From Kurthia massiliensis (GTDB lineage: Bacteria; Bacillota; Bacilli; Bacillales_A; Planococcaceae), in contig NZ_HE610996.1 in the NCBI RefSeq assembly GCF_000285555.1, positions 177,052-241,051 on the forward strand: a stretch of 64,000 nucleotides of DNA. Reading direction: 5' to 3'. This document shows positions 18,509-26,940 of this stretch, piece after piece; within the stretch, counting starts at the first letter, position 1, and every line of letters begins with the position of its first letter. A program made the position numbers and the translations under genes. Below the pieces are notes generated by a model, which was not told the origin of the DNA, did not search any database, and saw only the letters and a program-made list of their open reading frames with translations.

Positions 18509-18538
18509 AGGCATTTGTACTGAATCATACAAATGCCT
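18509..18538 (-). terminator. Hairpin between deoB and pdp
   Basis: A perfect 11-bp stem (18509-18519 with 18528-18538) is followed on the minus strand only by a weak T-rich stretch (TCTTTTAT). It may be a partial terminator that lowers pdp expression relative to deoB. Confidence 0.55.
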
Positions 18539-18556
18539 TATATATGTTGTTTAAAA

Positions 18557-19756
18557 TTATTTCAATTCGTTTAAGAAGCTTTCGCCAAATTGTGGTAATG
18601 TAACACCAAAGTTATCAGCAACAGTCGCACCAAGAGATGCAAATGTGTTCATTTTTGGTAATGCTTTTCCACCGTTTGTAAAACGTTTTGAGTAAGCAAT
18701 TAATGGTACAAATTCACGTGTGTGGTCTGTACCTGGGAATGTTGGATCGTTACCGTGGTCAGCTGTAATAAGTAATAAATCGTCTTCTTGCATATCGTTT
18801 AATACTTCTGGTAAGCGACGATCGAATTCTTCTAATGCTTCACCGTAACCAAGTGGATCACGACGGTGACCGTAAGAAGCGTCAAAATCAACTAAGTTCA
18901 AGAATGATAAACCGTGGAAATCACGTTTTACGACTTCTACTAATTTATCCATGCCGTCTGTGTTGTCTTTCGTACGAATGGCTTCTGTAACACCTTCACC
19001 GTTGTAAATATCAGAAATTTTACCAAGTGCGATGACATCTAAATTCGCATCTTTTAATTCGTTCATTACTGTACGACCGAAGGGTTTTAACGCATAGTCA
19101 TGACGATTTGATGTACGTGTAAAGTTCCCTGGTTCACCAACGAATGGACGGGCAATAACACGACCGACAAGGAATTCTGGTTTTTGTGTAATTTCGCGTG
19201 CGATTTCACAAATTTTATATAATTCATCTAGTGGTACGATGTCTTCGTGTGCCGCAATTTGAAGTACTGGGTCAGCAGATGTGTAAACGATAATGGCACC
19301 TGTTTCCATGTGCTCTTTACCGTAGTCTTCAATCACTTCTGTACCTGAGTAAGGTAAGTTACATAACACTTTACGACCTGTACGTGCTTCTAGTTCATCT
19401 AATAATGCTTTTGGGAAACCTTCTGGGTACACTTTAAATGGTTTATCAATGTTTAAGCCCATGATTTCCCAGTGACCTGTCATCGTATCTTTACCGACAG
19501 ATGCTTCTTGCATGTAGCCGAAATACGCTTCAGGTTTTTCAACACTCGTCATACCTTGTAAATCTTCTAAGTTTAAAAGACCTCGAATGTTTGTATAACC
19601 GAGGCGTTCCATGTTTGGCATGTTAAGCCCTTTCATTTCTTGTGCGATGTGCCCTAAAGTATCAGCGCCTACATCGTTAAAGTTTGCTGCGTCTGGGGCT
19701 TCGCCGATGCCGACAGAGTCCATAACGATTACGTGAATACGTTTAAATGGTTTCAT
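18557..19756 (-). CDS. deoB: Phosphopentomutase
   Basis: DeoB interconverts (deoxy)ribose-1-phosphate and -5-phosphate, linking Pdp to the pentose phosphate pathway. The 399-residue alkaline-phosphatase-fold enzyme has the N-terminal metal site [15 protein letters not shown], the acceptor threonine region [10 protein letters not shown] and the C-terminal metal motif TADHGNDPT followed by [10 protein letters not shown]. An AGGAGGG ribosome site precedes the ATG. Confidence 0.96.
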   Translation of the reverse strand: MKPFKRIHVIVMDSVGIGEAPDAANFNDVGADTLGHIAQEMKGLNMPNMERLGYTNIRGLLNLEDLQGMTSVEKPEAYFGYMQEASVGKDTMTGHWEIMGLNIDKPFKVYPEGFPKALLDELEARTGRKVLCNLPYSGTEVIEDYGKEHMETGAIIVYTSADPVLQIAAHEDIVPLDELYKICEIAREITQKPEFLVGRVIARPFVGEPGNFTRTSNRHDYALKPFGRTVMNELKDANLDVIALGKISDIYNGEGVTEAIRTKDNTDGMDKLVEVVKRDFHGLSFLNLVDFDASYGHRRDPLGYGEALEEFDRRLPEVLNDMQEDDLLLITADHGNDPTFPGTDHTREFVPLIAYSKRFTNGGKALPKMNTFASLGATVADNFGVTLPQFGESFLNELK

Positions 19757-19838
19757 ATAATGAACCCTCCTATCAATATATCTATCATATCAAATTTCGT
19801 CGAAAAATAAACGTCAGACCTCTGACTTTTCTAAAAAA

Positions 19839-20744
19839 TTATGCGCGAGGATGATGCGCTTTATACACTTCTCTTAGACGTGTTTTACTAATATGGGTAT
19901 AAATTTGTGTTGTGGAAATATCTGCATGGCCAAGTAGCTCCTGCACTGCACGTAAGTCTGCCCCGTTTTCGATGAGATGCGTAGCAAAGCTATGACGTAA
20001 AATATGAGGTGTCATCCCTTCAATACCCACTTTTTGTGCATACGCTTTTAACAGTTTCCATACGCCCTGTCTCGTTAATCTCTTACCCCTTTGGTTCAAA
20101 AACAAAGCCTCGCTTCGTTGGCCCGGTTTTTCTAGATGGAAACGGCCCTCATTTAAGTACCTTTGACATGCTTCAATTGCTTGACGTCCAAGTGGCACAA
20201 TACGTTCCTTCCCACCTTTACCGAATACGCGCACGAATCCCATCGTCAAATGCACATCATCAACATTTAAATCGATACATTCTGAAATACGCATACCCGT
20301 TGCATACAATAACTCTAGCATCGCTCGGTCTCGAATATTGACCGGTGGTTTCGCATGAGCTGTTTGCGCAATGAGCTGATCGACTTGTGCAATCGTCAAC
20401 ACTTCTGGTAACTTTTGTTCGATTTTCGGTAATTCTAAATGAACAGTCGGATCATTTGCACAACGTTTTTCTCGTAACAAAAACTGATGAAACGAACGAA
20501 TCGCTGAAATGTGACGTGAGACAGTACGCGCAGATTTTCCTGAAGCGCGCATTTCTTTTAAATGTAGTAAAATATGTAGTCTTTCAATGTCATCGAAATG
20601 TTTCAGCTGTTGTGTCGTAAATAGATGTGTCATATATAGCGTTAAATCGCGACGATACGATACGAGCGTATTGTCAGCAAGTTGGCGCTCCACACGTAAA
20701 AAGTGAATATAATCATCTAGCGCATCTATGAGTTGTTGTTCCAT
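19839..20744 (-). CDS. xerD: Site-specific tyrosine recombinase XerD
   Basis: XerD resolves chromosome dimers at dif with XerC. The 301-residue protein has an N-terminal SAM-like core-binding domain (1-90) and a catalytic domain with Arg152, Lys176, His247, Arg250, His273 and Tyr282. ATG 20744 has a TAGGAGGA ribosome site; the longer frame reads back through the fur terminator. Its place between deoB and fur is the normal chromosomal one, so it is a housekeeping recombinase and not a phage integrase. Confidence 0.93.
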   Translation of the reverse strand: MEQQLIDALDDYIHFLRVERQLADNTLVSYRRDLTLYMTHLFTTQQLKHFDDIERLHILLHLKEMRASGKSARTVSRHISAIRSFHQFLLREKRCANDPTVHLELPKIEQKLPEVLTIAQVDQLIAQTAHAKPPVNIRDRAMLELLYATGMRISECIDLNVDDVHLTMGFVRVFGKGGKERIVPLGRQAIEACQRYLNEGRFHLEKPGQRSEALFLNQRGKRLTRQGVWKLLKAYAQKVGIEGMTPHILRHSFATHLIENGADLRAVQELLGHADISTTQIYTHISKTRLREVYKAHHPRA

Positions 20745-20761
20745 GTCTATTCCTCCTAACG

Positions 20762-20787
20762 AAAAAAAGGACAGCAATTGCTATCCT
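20762..20787 (-). terminator. Terminator of fur
   Basis: An 8-bp stem with one G-T pair (20768-20775 with 20780-20787, loop AATT) is followed on the minus strand by a T-run (20762-20768). It lies just before the xerD ribosome site. Confidence 0.8.
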
Positions 20788-20842
20788 CTTTTTAAGCTAT
20801 AAACTTTTCACAATTCTTATTGTCGCTTATACCAATAAGAAG

Positions 20843-21304
20843 TTATTCAGCATCTTCGTTTGCGTGACGTTCATTACAACGCCAGCAAATGCCATGAAAT
20901 GTTAAACGGTGGTCTTTCACTTTAAAGTTCCAGCGTTTTTCAACGACTGCCTCGACATCTTCAAGTAAGTCTTCTTGAATTTCATCTACGGCGCCACATT
21001 CGATACAAACAAGGTGATGGTGGAAGTGAGCTGCCCCTTCTTGACGAAGGTCATAGCGAGAAACTCCGTCACCGAAGTTGATTTTATCGACGATTTTAAG
21101 CTCTGTTAAAAGCTCTAACGTACGATATACTGTCGCTAGCCCAATTTCCGGTGCCTTTTCTTTAACGAGTAAATACACATCTTCAGCACTGAGGTGATCT
21201 TCTTCGTTTTCAAGTAGCACGCGTACCGTTGCTTCACGTTGCGGCGTCAGTTTATAGCTCGCACCATGTAATTGTTTTTTAATACGATCAATACGGCTCT
21301 CCAT
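20843..21304 (-). CDS. fur: Ferric uptake regulator Fur
   Basis: Fur represses iron uptake genes when bound to Fe2+. The 153-residue protein is very close to Bacillus Fur: MESRIDRIKKQLHGASYKLT, the winged helix, HFHHHLVC with the metal histidines, and paired CxxC zinc sites (CIEC and CWRC). ATG 21304 lies after a GGGGGG ribosome site; the longer frame has no family match before it. It has its own promoter, with PerR-like and Fur-like boxes upstream. Confidence 0.96.
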   Translation of the reverse strand: MESRIDRIKKQLHGASYKLTPQREATVRVLLENEEDHLSAEDVYLLVKEKAPEIGLATVYRTLELLTELKIVDKINFGDGVSRYDLRQEGAAHFHHHLVCIECGAVDEIQEDLLEDVEAVVEKRWNFKVKDHRLTFHGICWRCNERHANEDAE

Positions 21305-21328
21305 TTGACGCCCCCCTAAACTGTTCTC

Positions 21329-21358
21329 ATTATACCAAAATATAAATTGTATTTTCAA
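21329..21358 (-). promoter_or_regulatory. fur promoter
   Basis: On the minus strand a -35 TTGAAA (21353-21358), an 18-base spacer and a -10 TATAAT (21329-21334) are read directly. Confidence 0.65.
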
Positions 21359-21378
21359 TACGTGTTGATGTTTTTAAA

Positions 21379-21393
21379 TTAGAATAATTATTA
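21379..21393. promoter_or_regulatory. PerR-like box upstream of fur
   Basis: TTAGAATAATTATTA matches the PerR consensus TTATAATNATTATAA with two mismatches. PerR control of fur is known in Bacillus subtilis. The site lies upstream of the -35 and not over the promoter, so its role is uncertain. Confidence 0.5.
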
Positions 21394-21410
21394 TTTGATA
21401 TTTATTACAA

Positions 21411-21423
21411 AATGATTTTCATT
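21411..21423. promoter_or_regulatory. Fur-box-like site upstream of fur
   Basis: AATGATTTTCATT differs at one base from the core AATGATTATCATT of the Fur box. It may mediate autoregulation. The surrounding gap 21305-21512 is AT-rich and holds no other recognisable element. Confidence 0.5.
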
Positions 21424-21512
21424 TAGTAATAGCTTCATGCACTATATTAGCGAAATATCATAAAAAATCAACTATTTTCTCTTTATCAATGAACTTCTAT
21501 ATTATAATGATT

Positions 21513-22055
21513 CTATTTACGTAATTGATTGTGTAACCACATTACGGCAATAATTGTCTTCGCATCACAAATCGCACCTTGCGCCATCAGTTGTTGCGCT
21601 TCTTCTAATGTTACTGCTTTCACTTCGACAAATTCATCGTCATCTAAGCTTGCTGGATTGTCGATTTTGAAAATATTACGCGCGACAAAAATATGTACAA
21701 CTTCATCGCAAAAGCCAGGAGACGTCACAACTTCTTGTAAATACGTTAAGTTTTGTGTGCCATATCCTGTTTCTTCTTCTAATTCACGTAGCGCACAAAC
21801 TGTTAGTTCTTCCCCCGGTTCAATTTTGCCGGCCGGAATTTCTACAATAGTACGTTCTAACGCTTTACGATATTGTTCGACGACGATTAGCTTGCCGTCT
21901 GCTGTTATCGGAATAATACCGACTGCCCCGGGGTGTTTCACGATTTCACGTGTTGATTGTTCACCGTTTGGTAAGCGCACGGTATCAACTTGCACTTGAA
22001 TAACGCGGCCTTCAAAAATTGGCTCGGTCATGATTGTTTTTTCTTCGAATTTCAT
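21513..22055 (-). CDS. nudF: ADP-ribose pyrophosphatase (Nudix hydrolase)
   Basis: This Nudix hydrolase cleaves ADP-ribose to AMP and ribose-5-phosphate. The 180-residue protein has the Nudix box GKIEPGEELTVCALRELEEE followed by TGY (from about residue 77) and a family-typical TSPGFCDEVVHIFVA. The ATG at 22055 follows TAGGAG. It is divergent from the aldo/keto reductase gene, the same neighbour pair as yqkG/yqkF in Bacillus. Confidence 0.92.
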   Translation of the reverse strand: MKFEEKTIMTEPIFEGRVIQVQVDTVRLPNGEQSTREIVKHPGAVGIIPITADGKLIVVEQYRKALERTIVEIPAGKIEPGEELTVCALRELEEETGYGTQNLTYLQEVVTSPGFCDEVVHIFVARNIFKIDNPASLDDDEFVEVKAVTLEEAQQLMAQGAICDAKTIIAVMWLHNQLRK

Positions 22056-22125
22056 CACTTTTTTCTCCTATCATTTTCCTTTTGTTGTTATTCATTGTAC
22101 CATGTTTTAGAAGGAGGCGTTTTAT

Positions 22126-23028
22126 ATGCGCACAAGAAAATTAGGACAAAGTGAATTACATATTTCAGAGATTGGTTTCGGCTGTATGTCATTGCCGACC
22201 GACTTACAAGCAGCACGCTATATGATTGATGCGGCTGTAGATTACGGTATTAATTATTTCGATACCGCCGACTTATACGATAAAGGTGTCAATGAACAAA
22301 TCGTCGGTGAAGCATTAAAAGAAAAACGTCGCGATATTTACATCGCCTCAAAAGTTGGCAACGTCTGGAATGAAGATGGCGAAACGTGGCATTGGGACGC
22401 TTCTCGTACACATATAATAGAAGGTTTTAAAGAAAGCTTACGTCGCCTGCAAACAGATTACCTTGATTTTTATCAACTGCATGGTGGTACACTCGATGAC
22501 CAATTCGAAGAAATTACAGATGCATTTGAGCAATTGAAAAAAGAAGGTTTGATTCGCGCATACGGTATTTCATCGATTCGACCAAATGTCATTAAAACAT
22601 TTTTACCGATGAGCGAAGCAGCTGGCGTCATGATGCAATATAGCGCGCTTGACCGTCGCCCTGAAGAATATTTCGATTACATTCAATCACAAGGTGCTTC
22701 TGTCGTAACACGTGGCACAGTGGCAAAAGGATTGCTTACAAACGATTGGCAACGACGTCTTGAAAAACAAAACGGCTATTTAACGTATACACAGCAAGAA
22801 CTAGCCGATACACTATCCAATATCGCCGCACAACAGCCAGATGTTTTAACAACTGCCCTTAGCTATAACTTAGCGCATGACGCGGTAGCGAGTGTCATCG
22901 TCGGCGCGTCAAGCATCGAACAATTACAACAAAACATGCAAGCATATGAACGCATCACACCTGATTTTGATGCGACTGTTATTCAACAACTAACGAAACA
23001 AGACCGTTATACAGCACACCGCGATTAA
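22126..23028 (+). CDS. Aldo/keto reductase (YqkF-like)
   Basis: This 300-residue NADPH-dependent TIM-barrel oxidoreductase has the catalytic tetrad Asp and Tyr in FDTADLYDKG (about 46 and 51), Lys in ASKVG (about 77) and His in YQLHGG (about 118). The C-terminal cofactor segment SVIVGASSIEQLQ is present. The physiological substrate is unknown. An AAGGAGG ribosome site precedes the ATG, and a terminator shared with the convergent yqkK-like gene follows. Confidence 0.88.
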   Translation: MRTRKLGQSELHISEIGFGCMSLPTDLQAARYMIDAAVDYGINYFDTADLYDKGVNEQIVGEALKEKRRDIYIASKVGNVWNEDGETWHWDASRTHIIEGFKESLRRLQTDYLDFYQLHGGTLDDQFEEITDAFEQLKKEGLIRAYGISSIRPNVIKTFLPMSEAAGVMMQYSALDRRPEEYFDYIQSQGASVVTRGTVAKGLLTNDWQRRLEKQNGYLTYTQQELADTLSNIAAQQPDVLTTALSYNLAHDAVASVIVGASSIEQLQQNMQAYERITPDFDATVIQQLTKQDRYTAHRD

Positions 23029-23036
23029 ACGCGATT

Positions 23037-23070
23037 AAAAAAGGAGCACCGCTATTTGCAGTGCTCCTTT
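23037..23070 (-). terminator. Terminator between the aldo/keto reductase and yqkK-like genes
   Basis: A stem of about 12 bp (23041-23052 with 23058-23069) has one G-T pair on the minus strand, followed by six T residues there. On the plus strand it has one mismatch, so it is stronger for the minus-strand gene. Confidence 0.8.
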
Positions 23071-23075
23071 TGCTA

Positions 23076-23336
23076 TTATTTTTTTGAACCTGTATCGCCA
23101 AAACCATATTCATCTAATAACTCAGCGAAAGACATATTTTTCTCACGTTGTTTTTTCTCTTTTGCAGCGCGTTCTTTTGCTGCTTGTTTTTTCGCTGCTT
23201 CTTGATCTTCTAACTCTTTTTTTGTATTTTTTAGTTGCGCTAATAAGTCGCCGCCTAATTGATCTGCCAATGTTAATGTATCGTCATTTTGCTTTTGCTT
23301 ACCAGCTTGTGCTTGACGTTGTTGTTTTTTAGCCAT
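23076..23336 (-). CDS. DUF3886 family protein (YqkK-like)
   Basis: This 86-residue highly charged protein has a Lys/Glu/Ala-rich helical middle (about 30-65) and a C-terminal NMSFAELLDEYGFGD typical of YqkK/DUF3886. The function is unknown. ATG 23336 follows TAGGAGG; the longer frame reads back into the upstream terminator. Confidence 0.7.
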   Translation of the reverse strand: MAKKQQRQAQAGKQKQNDDTLTLADQLGGDLLAQLKNTKKELEDQEAAKKQAAKERAAKEKKQREKNMSFAELLDEYGFGDTGSKK

Positions 23337-23352
23337 GTAAAACAGCCTCCTA

Positions 23353-23400
23353 TAAAAATAGCTACCGCAACGTCTCAATCGCTCGAGGTGTTAGGTAGCT
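23353..23400 (-). terminator. Terminator of yneF
   Basis: An outer 7-bp stem (23360-23366 with 23394-23400) and an inner 8-bp stem with two G-T pairs (23369-23376 with 23385-23392) are followed on the minus strand by ATTTTTAT. The next ribosome site starts directly after. Confidence 0.7.
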
Positions 23401-23406
23401 GTTTTA

Positions 23407-23655
23407 TTATTTCTTTTTATTTTTTTTGCTCAGTTGTTGATCTGTTGCTTTGTTCATTTGAGCCATTACTTGACGTACTTGTTTTTCAGATGGTTTACGA
23501 CCCATTTGAGTCATCATCATACGAAGCATATCTTCATTGACTGGTGGATTTTCTTTAAGGTATTTCATCATGTATTGACGAGCCATAAAGAAACCGCCAA
23601 CAGCACCCACAATAAGGGCCACAATGATTAGAATGATAGCTAATGCTGTATTCAC
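23407..23655 (-). CDS. yneF: YneF family small membrane protein
   Basis: The protein has 82 residues, one N-terminal membrane helix (about 5-27, LIVGAVGGFFMARQYM) and a conserved soluble tail with NPPVNEDMLRMMMTQMGRKPSEKQ, diagnostic of YneF/UPF0154. The function is unknown. The start is GTG 23655 after GAGGAGG; the longer frame begins far upstream of that site. It follows tkt as in Bacillus, but sirA (yneE) is missing between them. Confidence 0.88.
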   Translation of the reverse strand: MNTALAIILIIVALIVGAVGGFFMARQYMMKYLKENPPVNEDMLRMMMTQMGRKPSEKQVRQVMAQMNKATDQQLSKKNKKK

Positions 23656-23803
23656 GCTGTTTCCTCCTCTATTTCGCATAACGAGATAAATCTCTCCGAA
23701 GGTCATTATACAATAAAACACGCGTCGTTACTACCTTTTGATTTATTTCCACCGATGCAATCCGTCCATTTTCTTCTTTTTGTCAGAAAATGAATTCGAA
23801 AAC

Positions 23804-23942
23804 AAAAAGAGGCTGGGACAAAACATTTCATTTTCATTTTTTAGCGTTCGCAACAAAAAACCGGAACCGCGCCACAGCGCGATCCCGGTTTTTTTATGCT
23901 CATTTGAGATGGTGTTTTTACACTTATGTCCCAGCCTCTTTT
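23804..23942. repeat. Long inverted repeat with GGCTGGGACA ends, acting as the tkt terminator
   Basis: A perfect 16-base inverted repeat (AAAAGAGGCTGGGACA at 23805-23820 and its complement at 23927-23942) encloses a second hairpin, an 18-bp stem with two mismatches (23855-23872 with 23877-23894), flanked by A and T runs. From memory, GAGGCTGGGACA repeats are widespread intergenic elements in Staphylococcus, Enterococcus and relatives. No other copy occurs in this window. Confidence 0.75.
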
Positions 23943-23961
23943 ATGAGCAAGGATTGTACGA

Positions 23962-25956
23962 TTATAGCGCTTTTACTTTTGCTACTACGTTTTCAACTGT
24001 GAAGCCGTATTCTTCAATGACTTTGTTACCAGGCGCTGAAGCACCGAATGTGTCAATTGCAAGAACGTCGCCTTCGAAGCCAACGTATTTATGCCAACCG
24101 AATGATGCAGCCATTTCGATTGCTAAACGTTTTGTAACAGCTTTTGGTAAAACAGATTCTTTATACGCTGCATCTTGTTTATCGAAACGTGCCATATCTG
24201 GCATAGAAACGACTTGTGCGTCGATACCTTCTGTTGCTAATGCTGCTTTCGCTTCTACAGCTAAGCCTACTTCAGAACCAGTTGCGATTAAAATAACATC
24301 TGGTGTTTCTTTTGTAGATGCTGCGACAACGTAAGCACCTTTTGCAACGCCTGCGTATACGTCTTCTTTTGCAACGTCAAGTACTGGTAAGTTTTGACGA
24401 GAAAGGACTAATGCAGTTGGTGTTGTTTCTGATTCTAATGCAAGTTTCCAAGCTGCTGCTGATTCGTTTGCATCTGCTGGACGAATAACAGATAAGTTTG
24501 GCATTGCACGTAATGCTGCTAAGTGCTCTATTGGTTCATGTGTTGGACCATCTTCACCGACAGCAATTGAATCATGTGTGAACACGTATGTTACTGGTAA
24601 GCCCATAAGTGCTGATAAACGTACTGCTGGACGTACGTAGTCAGAGAATACGAAGAACGTACCGCCGAATACATTTAAACCACCGTGTAGTGCCATACCG
24701 TTAAGTGCTGCACCCATTGCGAATTCACGTACACCGAACCAAATGTTGCGGCCTTCTGGTGTTGCTTTAGAGAAGTCACCTGCACCTTTGATTGTCGTTT
24801 TGTTAGAACCTGCAAGGTCAGCAGAACCACCGAAGAATGATGGCACAGCTTTTGCAATCGCATTGATTACTTCACCTGAAGAAGAACGCGTTGCAACTGA
24901 TTTACCAGCTTCGTACACAGGGAAATCTGCATCGAAGTTTTCTGGTAATTTACCAGCGATGGCATTTTCAAGTTGTGTCGCAAGTTCAGGGAATTCAGCT
25001 TTGTAGCCCTCGAATAATTCATTCCAAGCGTTTTCAGCGTCTGTACCGTGTACTTGTGCTGCATCATTGAATGTTTTGTAAACTTCTTCTGGCACGAAGA
25101 AATCTTCACCTTCCCATGCGTACGCTTGTTTTGTTAATAACACTTCATCTTTACCTAGTGGAGCGCCGTGAGAATCTGATTTACCAGATTTATTTGGTGA
25201 GCCGAAGCCAATAACCGTTTTGATTTCAATTAAAGTTGGTTGACCTTTATGTGCTTTTGCTTGTTCGATTGCAGTGTTAATAGCTTCTACATCTGTACCG
25301 TCTTCTACTAAAATGTAGTTCCAGTTGTATGCTTTGAAGCGTGCTGCAGTGTCATCAGAGAATGATTTGTTTAAATCACCATCTAATGAGATGTCGTTAC
25401 TATCGTATAATACGATCAGTTTTTCTAGACCTAAGTGACCTGCTAGTGAAGCTGCTTCTGCTGAAACACCTTCCATTAAGTCACCATCGCCACATAATGT
25501 GAATGTGTAGTGATCGACTACATTGTAGTTTGGCTTGTTGTAAGTAGCTGCTAAATGCGCTTCTGCCATTGCCATACCGACAGCCATAGAGATCCCTTGG
25601 CCTAGTGGACCAGTCGTTGCTTCTACGCCAGCTGTGTGACGGAATTCTGGGTGACCAGGTGTTTTAGAGCCCCATTGACGGAAGTTTTTAATTTCTTCCA
25701 TTTCAAGACCGTAACCACCTAAATGCAGTAGGCTATAAAGAAGCATAGAGCCATGACCTGCTGATAAAACGAAACGATCGCGGTTAAACCAAGTAGGATT
25801 TTTTGGATTGTGTTGCATTTGTTTTGTCCAAAGCGTGTAAGCCATTGGAGCAGCCCCCATTGGTAAACCAGGGTGACCTGAGTTTGCTTTTTCAATCGCA
25901 TCGATTGATAAAGTACGAATCGTATTAATTGCTAACTGATCTGCTTGTTGCGTCAT
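23962..25956 (-). CDS. tkt: Transketolase
   Basis: Transketolase moves two-carbon units between sugar phosphates in the pentose phosphate pathway. The 664-residue TPP enzyme has the N-terminal [17 protein letters not shown], the TPP motif [11 protein letters not shown]...[11 protein letters not shown] and the transketolase signature [14 protein letters not shown]. The length is normal. It lies between the DUF896 gene and yneF, as in Bacillus, and ends in the GGCTGGGACA repeat. Confidence 0.97.
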   Translation of the reverse strand: MTQQADQLAINTIRTLSIDAIEKANSGHPGLPMGAAPMAYTLWTKQMQHNPKNPTWFNRDRFVLSAGHGSMLLYSLLHLGGYGLEMEEIKNFRQWGSKTPGHPEFRHTAGVEATTGPLGQGISMAVGMAMAEAHLAATYNKPNYNVVDHYTFTLCGDGDLMEGVSAEAASLAGHLGLEKLIVLYDSNDISLDGDLNKSFSDDTAARFKAYNWNYILVEDGTDVEAINTAIEQAKAHKGQPTLIEIKTVIGFGSPNKSGKSDSHGAPLGKDEVLLTKQAYAWEGEDFFVPEEVYKTFNDAAQVHGTDAENAWNELFEGYKAEFPELATQLENAIAGKLPENFDADFPVYEAGKSVATRSSSGEVINAIAKAVPSFFGGSADLAGSNKTTIKGAGDFSKATPEGRNIWFGVREFAMGAALNGMALHGGLNVFGGTFFVFSDYVRPAVRLSALMGLPVTYVFTHDSIAVGEDGPTHEPIEHLAALRAMPNLSVIRPADANESAAAWKLALESETTPTALVLSRQNLPVLDVAKEDVYAGVAKGAYVVAASTKETPDVILIATGSEVGLAVEAKAALATEGIDAQVVSMPDMARFDKQDAAYKESVLPKAVTKRLAIEMAASFGWHKYVGFEGDVLAIDTFGASAPGNKVIEEYGFTVENVVAKVKAL

Positions 25957-26120
25957 TGTAATATAGACATCCTTTCTACATAAGCAAAATATTTGTACTA
26001 CCTACAGTCTAGTCAATAATCTCCGAGAATACAATGATTTTTCAACTTAATGTAAGCGCTACGAAAAAATATTTCAATTTTCAAATAACTTTTCATCTAA
26101 AAACTTTCTTTTCAACCATT

Positions 26121-26156
26121 AAAAAACAGCAGACGTCCGACAACGTCTGCTGTTTT
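26121..26156 (-). terminator. Terminator of the DUF896 gene
   Basis: A perfect 13-bp stem (26123-26135 with 26144-26156) lies directly after the stop codon and ends on the minus strand in a T-run. Confidence 0.9.
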
Positions 26157-26157
26157 A

Positions 26158-26403
26158 CTAGTTTAAGCGGTTCATGCGCGCTTTAATTTCTTGCACTTGT
26201 TTTAACTTATCTGGTGTTACATCATTACCGTCTGGGTCCATTACGCGTACATTTTCAATTGTACGACGCATGTTGCCGCGGAATGCTTGTAAATATTCTT
26301 GACGAAGTGCAGATTGTTCTTTTGCTTCTTCTTGTGTTAAAGTGCCCGCTTTTTTCTTTTTCGCTAATTCGTTAATACGTTTAATTTTTGCTTGTGATAA
26401 CAT
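26158..26403 (-). CDS. ynzC: DUF896 protein YnzC
   Basis: The 81-residue protein starts [20 protein letters not shown] and ends with the conserved [14 protein letters not shown] of DUF896, a family of short helical proteins of unknown function found in the SOS-linked yneA-ynzC region. The start follows AAGGG; the longer frame was rejected because the family starts here. It lies 71 bases after yneA. yneB, which separates them in Bacillus, is absent. Confidence 0.9.
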   Translation of the reverse strand: MLSQAKIKRINELAKKKKAGTLTQEEAKEQSALRQEYLQAFRGNMRRTIENVRVMDPDGNDVTPDKLKQVQEIKARMNRLN

Positions 26404-26474
26404 ATTTGTCTTCCCTTCATAACTCTCTATTACAAAGGTATGCAAAATCTTGATTAAACGCAAGTATTTCGCCT

Positions 26475-26777
26475 TTATTTATTCGTTACAACCCGTATTT
26501 TTTCATCGGTTGTGGACGCGGCTGGCACATTTAATTGATCGCCCACAAACAATAAGTCTCTTGAGAGTTGATTGTGACGCTTTACAGTTGCAATCCATTC
26601 ATCTCTCGCCATCGTTCCTTTATATTGTTCTGCTAATGTCCAAAGTGTATCGCCTTCTTTTACTTCGATCGTACTCATCGGTTGTGGCGTCATCCACGCA
26701 ACTGTGATGGCAAATACACTATAAAGAAATAACATCATTAATGAGAGCATAAGTCCATTATGCTTGAGCCATTGCAT
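26475..26777 (-). CDS. yneA: SOS cell-division suppressor YneA (LysM protein)
   Basis: YneA halts division during the SOS response. The 100-residue protein has one N-terminal membrane helix (about 8-29) and an extracytoplasmic LysM domain (about 36-86, [17 protein letters not shown]). It is divergent from lexA, and its promoter has a LexA box exactly in the spacer, so damage-inducible control is strongly supported by sequence. The length and context match the Bacillus protein. Confidence 0.92.
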   Translation of the reverse strand: MQWLKHNGLMLSLMMLFLYSVFAITVAWMTPQPMSTIEVKEGDTLWTLAEQYKGTMARDEWIATVKRHNQLSRDLLFVGDQLNVPAASTTDEKIRVVTNK

Positions 26778-26793
26778 TCGTTTATCACCCTTT

Positions 26794-26807
26794 CGAATGT
26801 ATGTTCG
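26794..26807. promoter_or_regulatory. LexA box 1
   Basis: CGAATGTATGTTCG matches the Gram-positive LexA/DinR consensus CGAACRNRYGTTYG apart from one base. It lies downstream of the yneA start of transcription. Confidence 0.85.
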
Positions 26808-26821
26808 GAGTATATGTCCCT

Positions 26822-26850
26822 ATTCTAATACGAACATACATTCGTGTCAA
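26822..26850 (-). promoter_or_regulatory. yneA promoter with LexA box 2
   Basis: On the minus strand the -35 TTGACA (26845-26850), a 17-base spacer and the -10 TAGAAT (26822-26827) are read directly. LexA box CGAACATACATTCG (26831-26844) fills the spacer, so LexA binding must block RNA polymerase. Confidence 0.88.
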
Positions 26851-26860
26851 CGCAATTTCT

Positions 26861-26900
26861 CGAACTTACGTTTGCATTGTTTGTTCGCATTTGTTATACT
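26861..26900 (+). promoter_or_regulatory. lexA promoter with LexA box 3
   Basis: LexA box CGAACTTACGTTTG (26861-26874) overlaps the -35 TTGCAT (26872-26877). A 17-base spacer leads to the -10 TATACT (26895-26900). This is standard lexA autorepression. Confidence 0.85.
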
Positions 26901-26940
26901 CTACAATAAATTAAGGGTAGAATAGGTGAGGTGAAATTAA

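Noticed and set aside
19839..20744. Tyrosine recombinase as a sign of a prophage or integrative element
   Set aside because: It is XerD in its conserved place between deoB and fur, with no attachment-site repeats or phage genes around it.
21529..21999. 156-residue plus-strand open frame
   Set aside because: It lies wholly antisense to nudF, which has clear Nudix motifs; it has a Ser/Cys-rich composition and no ribosome site.
23738..24334. 198-residue plus-strand open frame across the GGCTGGGACA repeat
   Set aside because: It runs through the terminator repeat and then antisense into tkt; no ribosome site and no family features.
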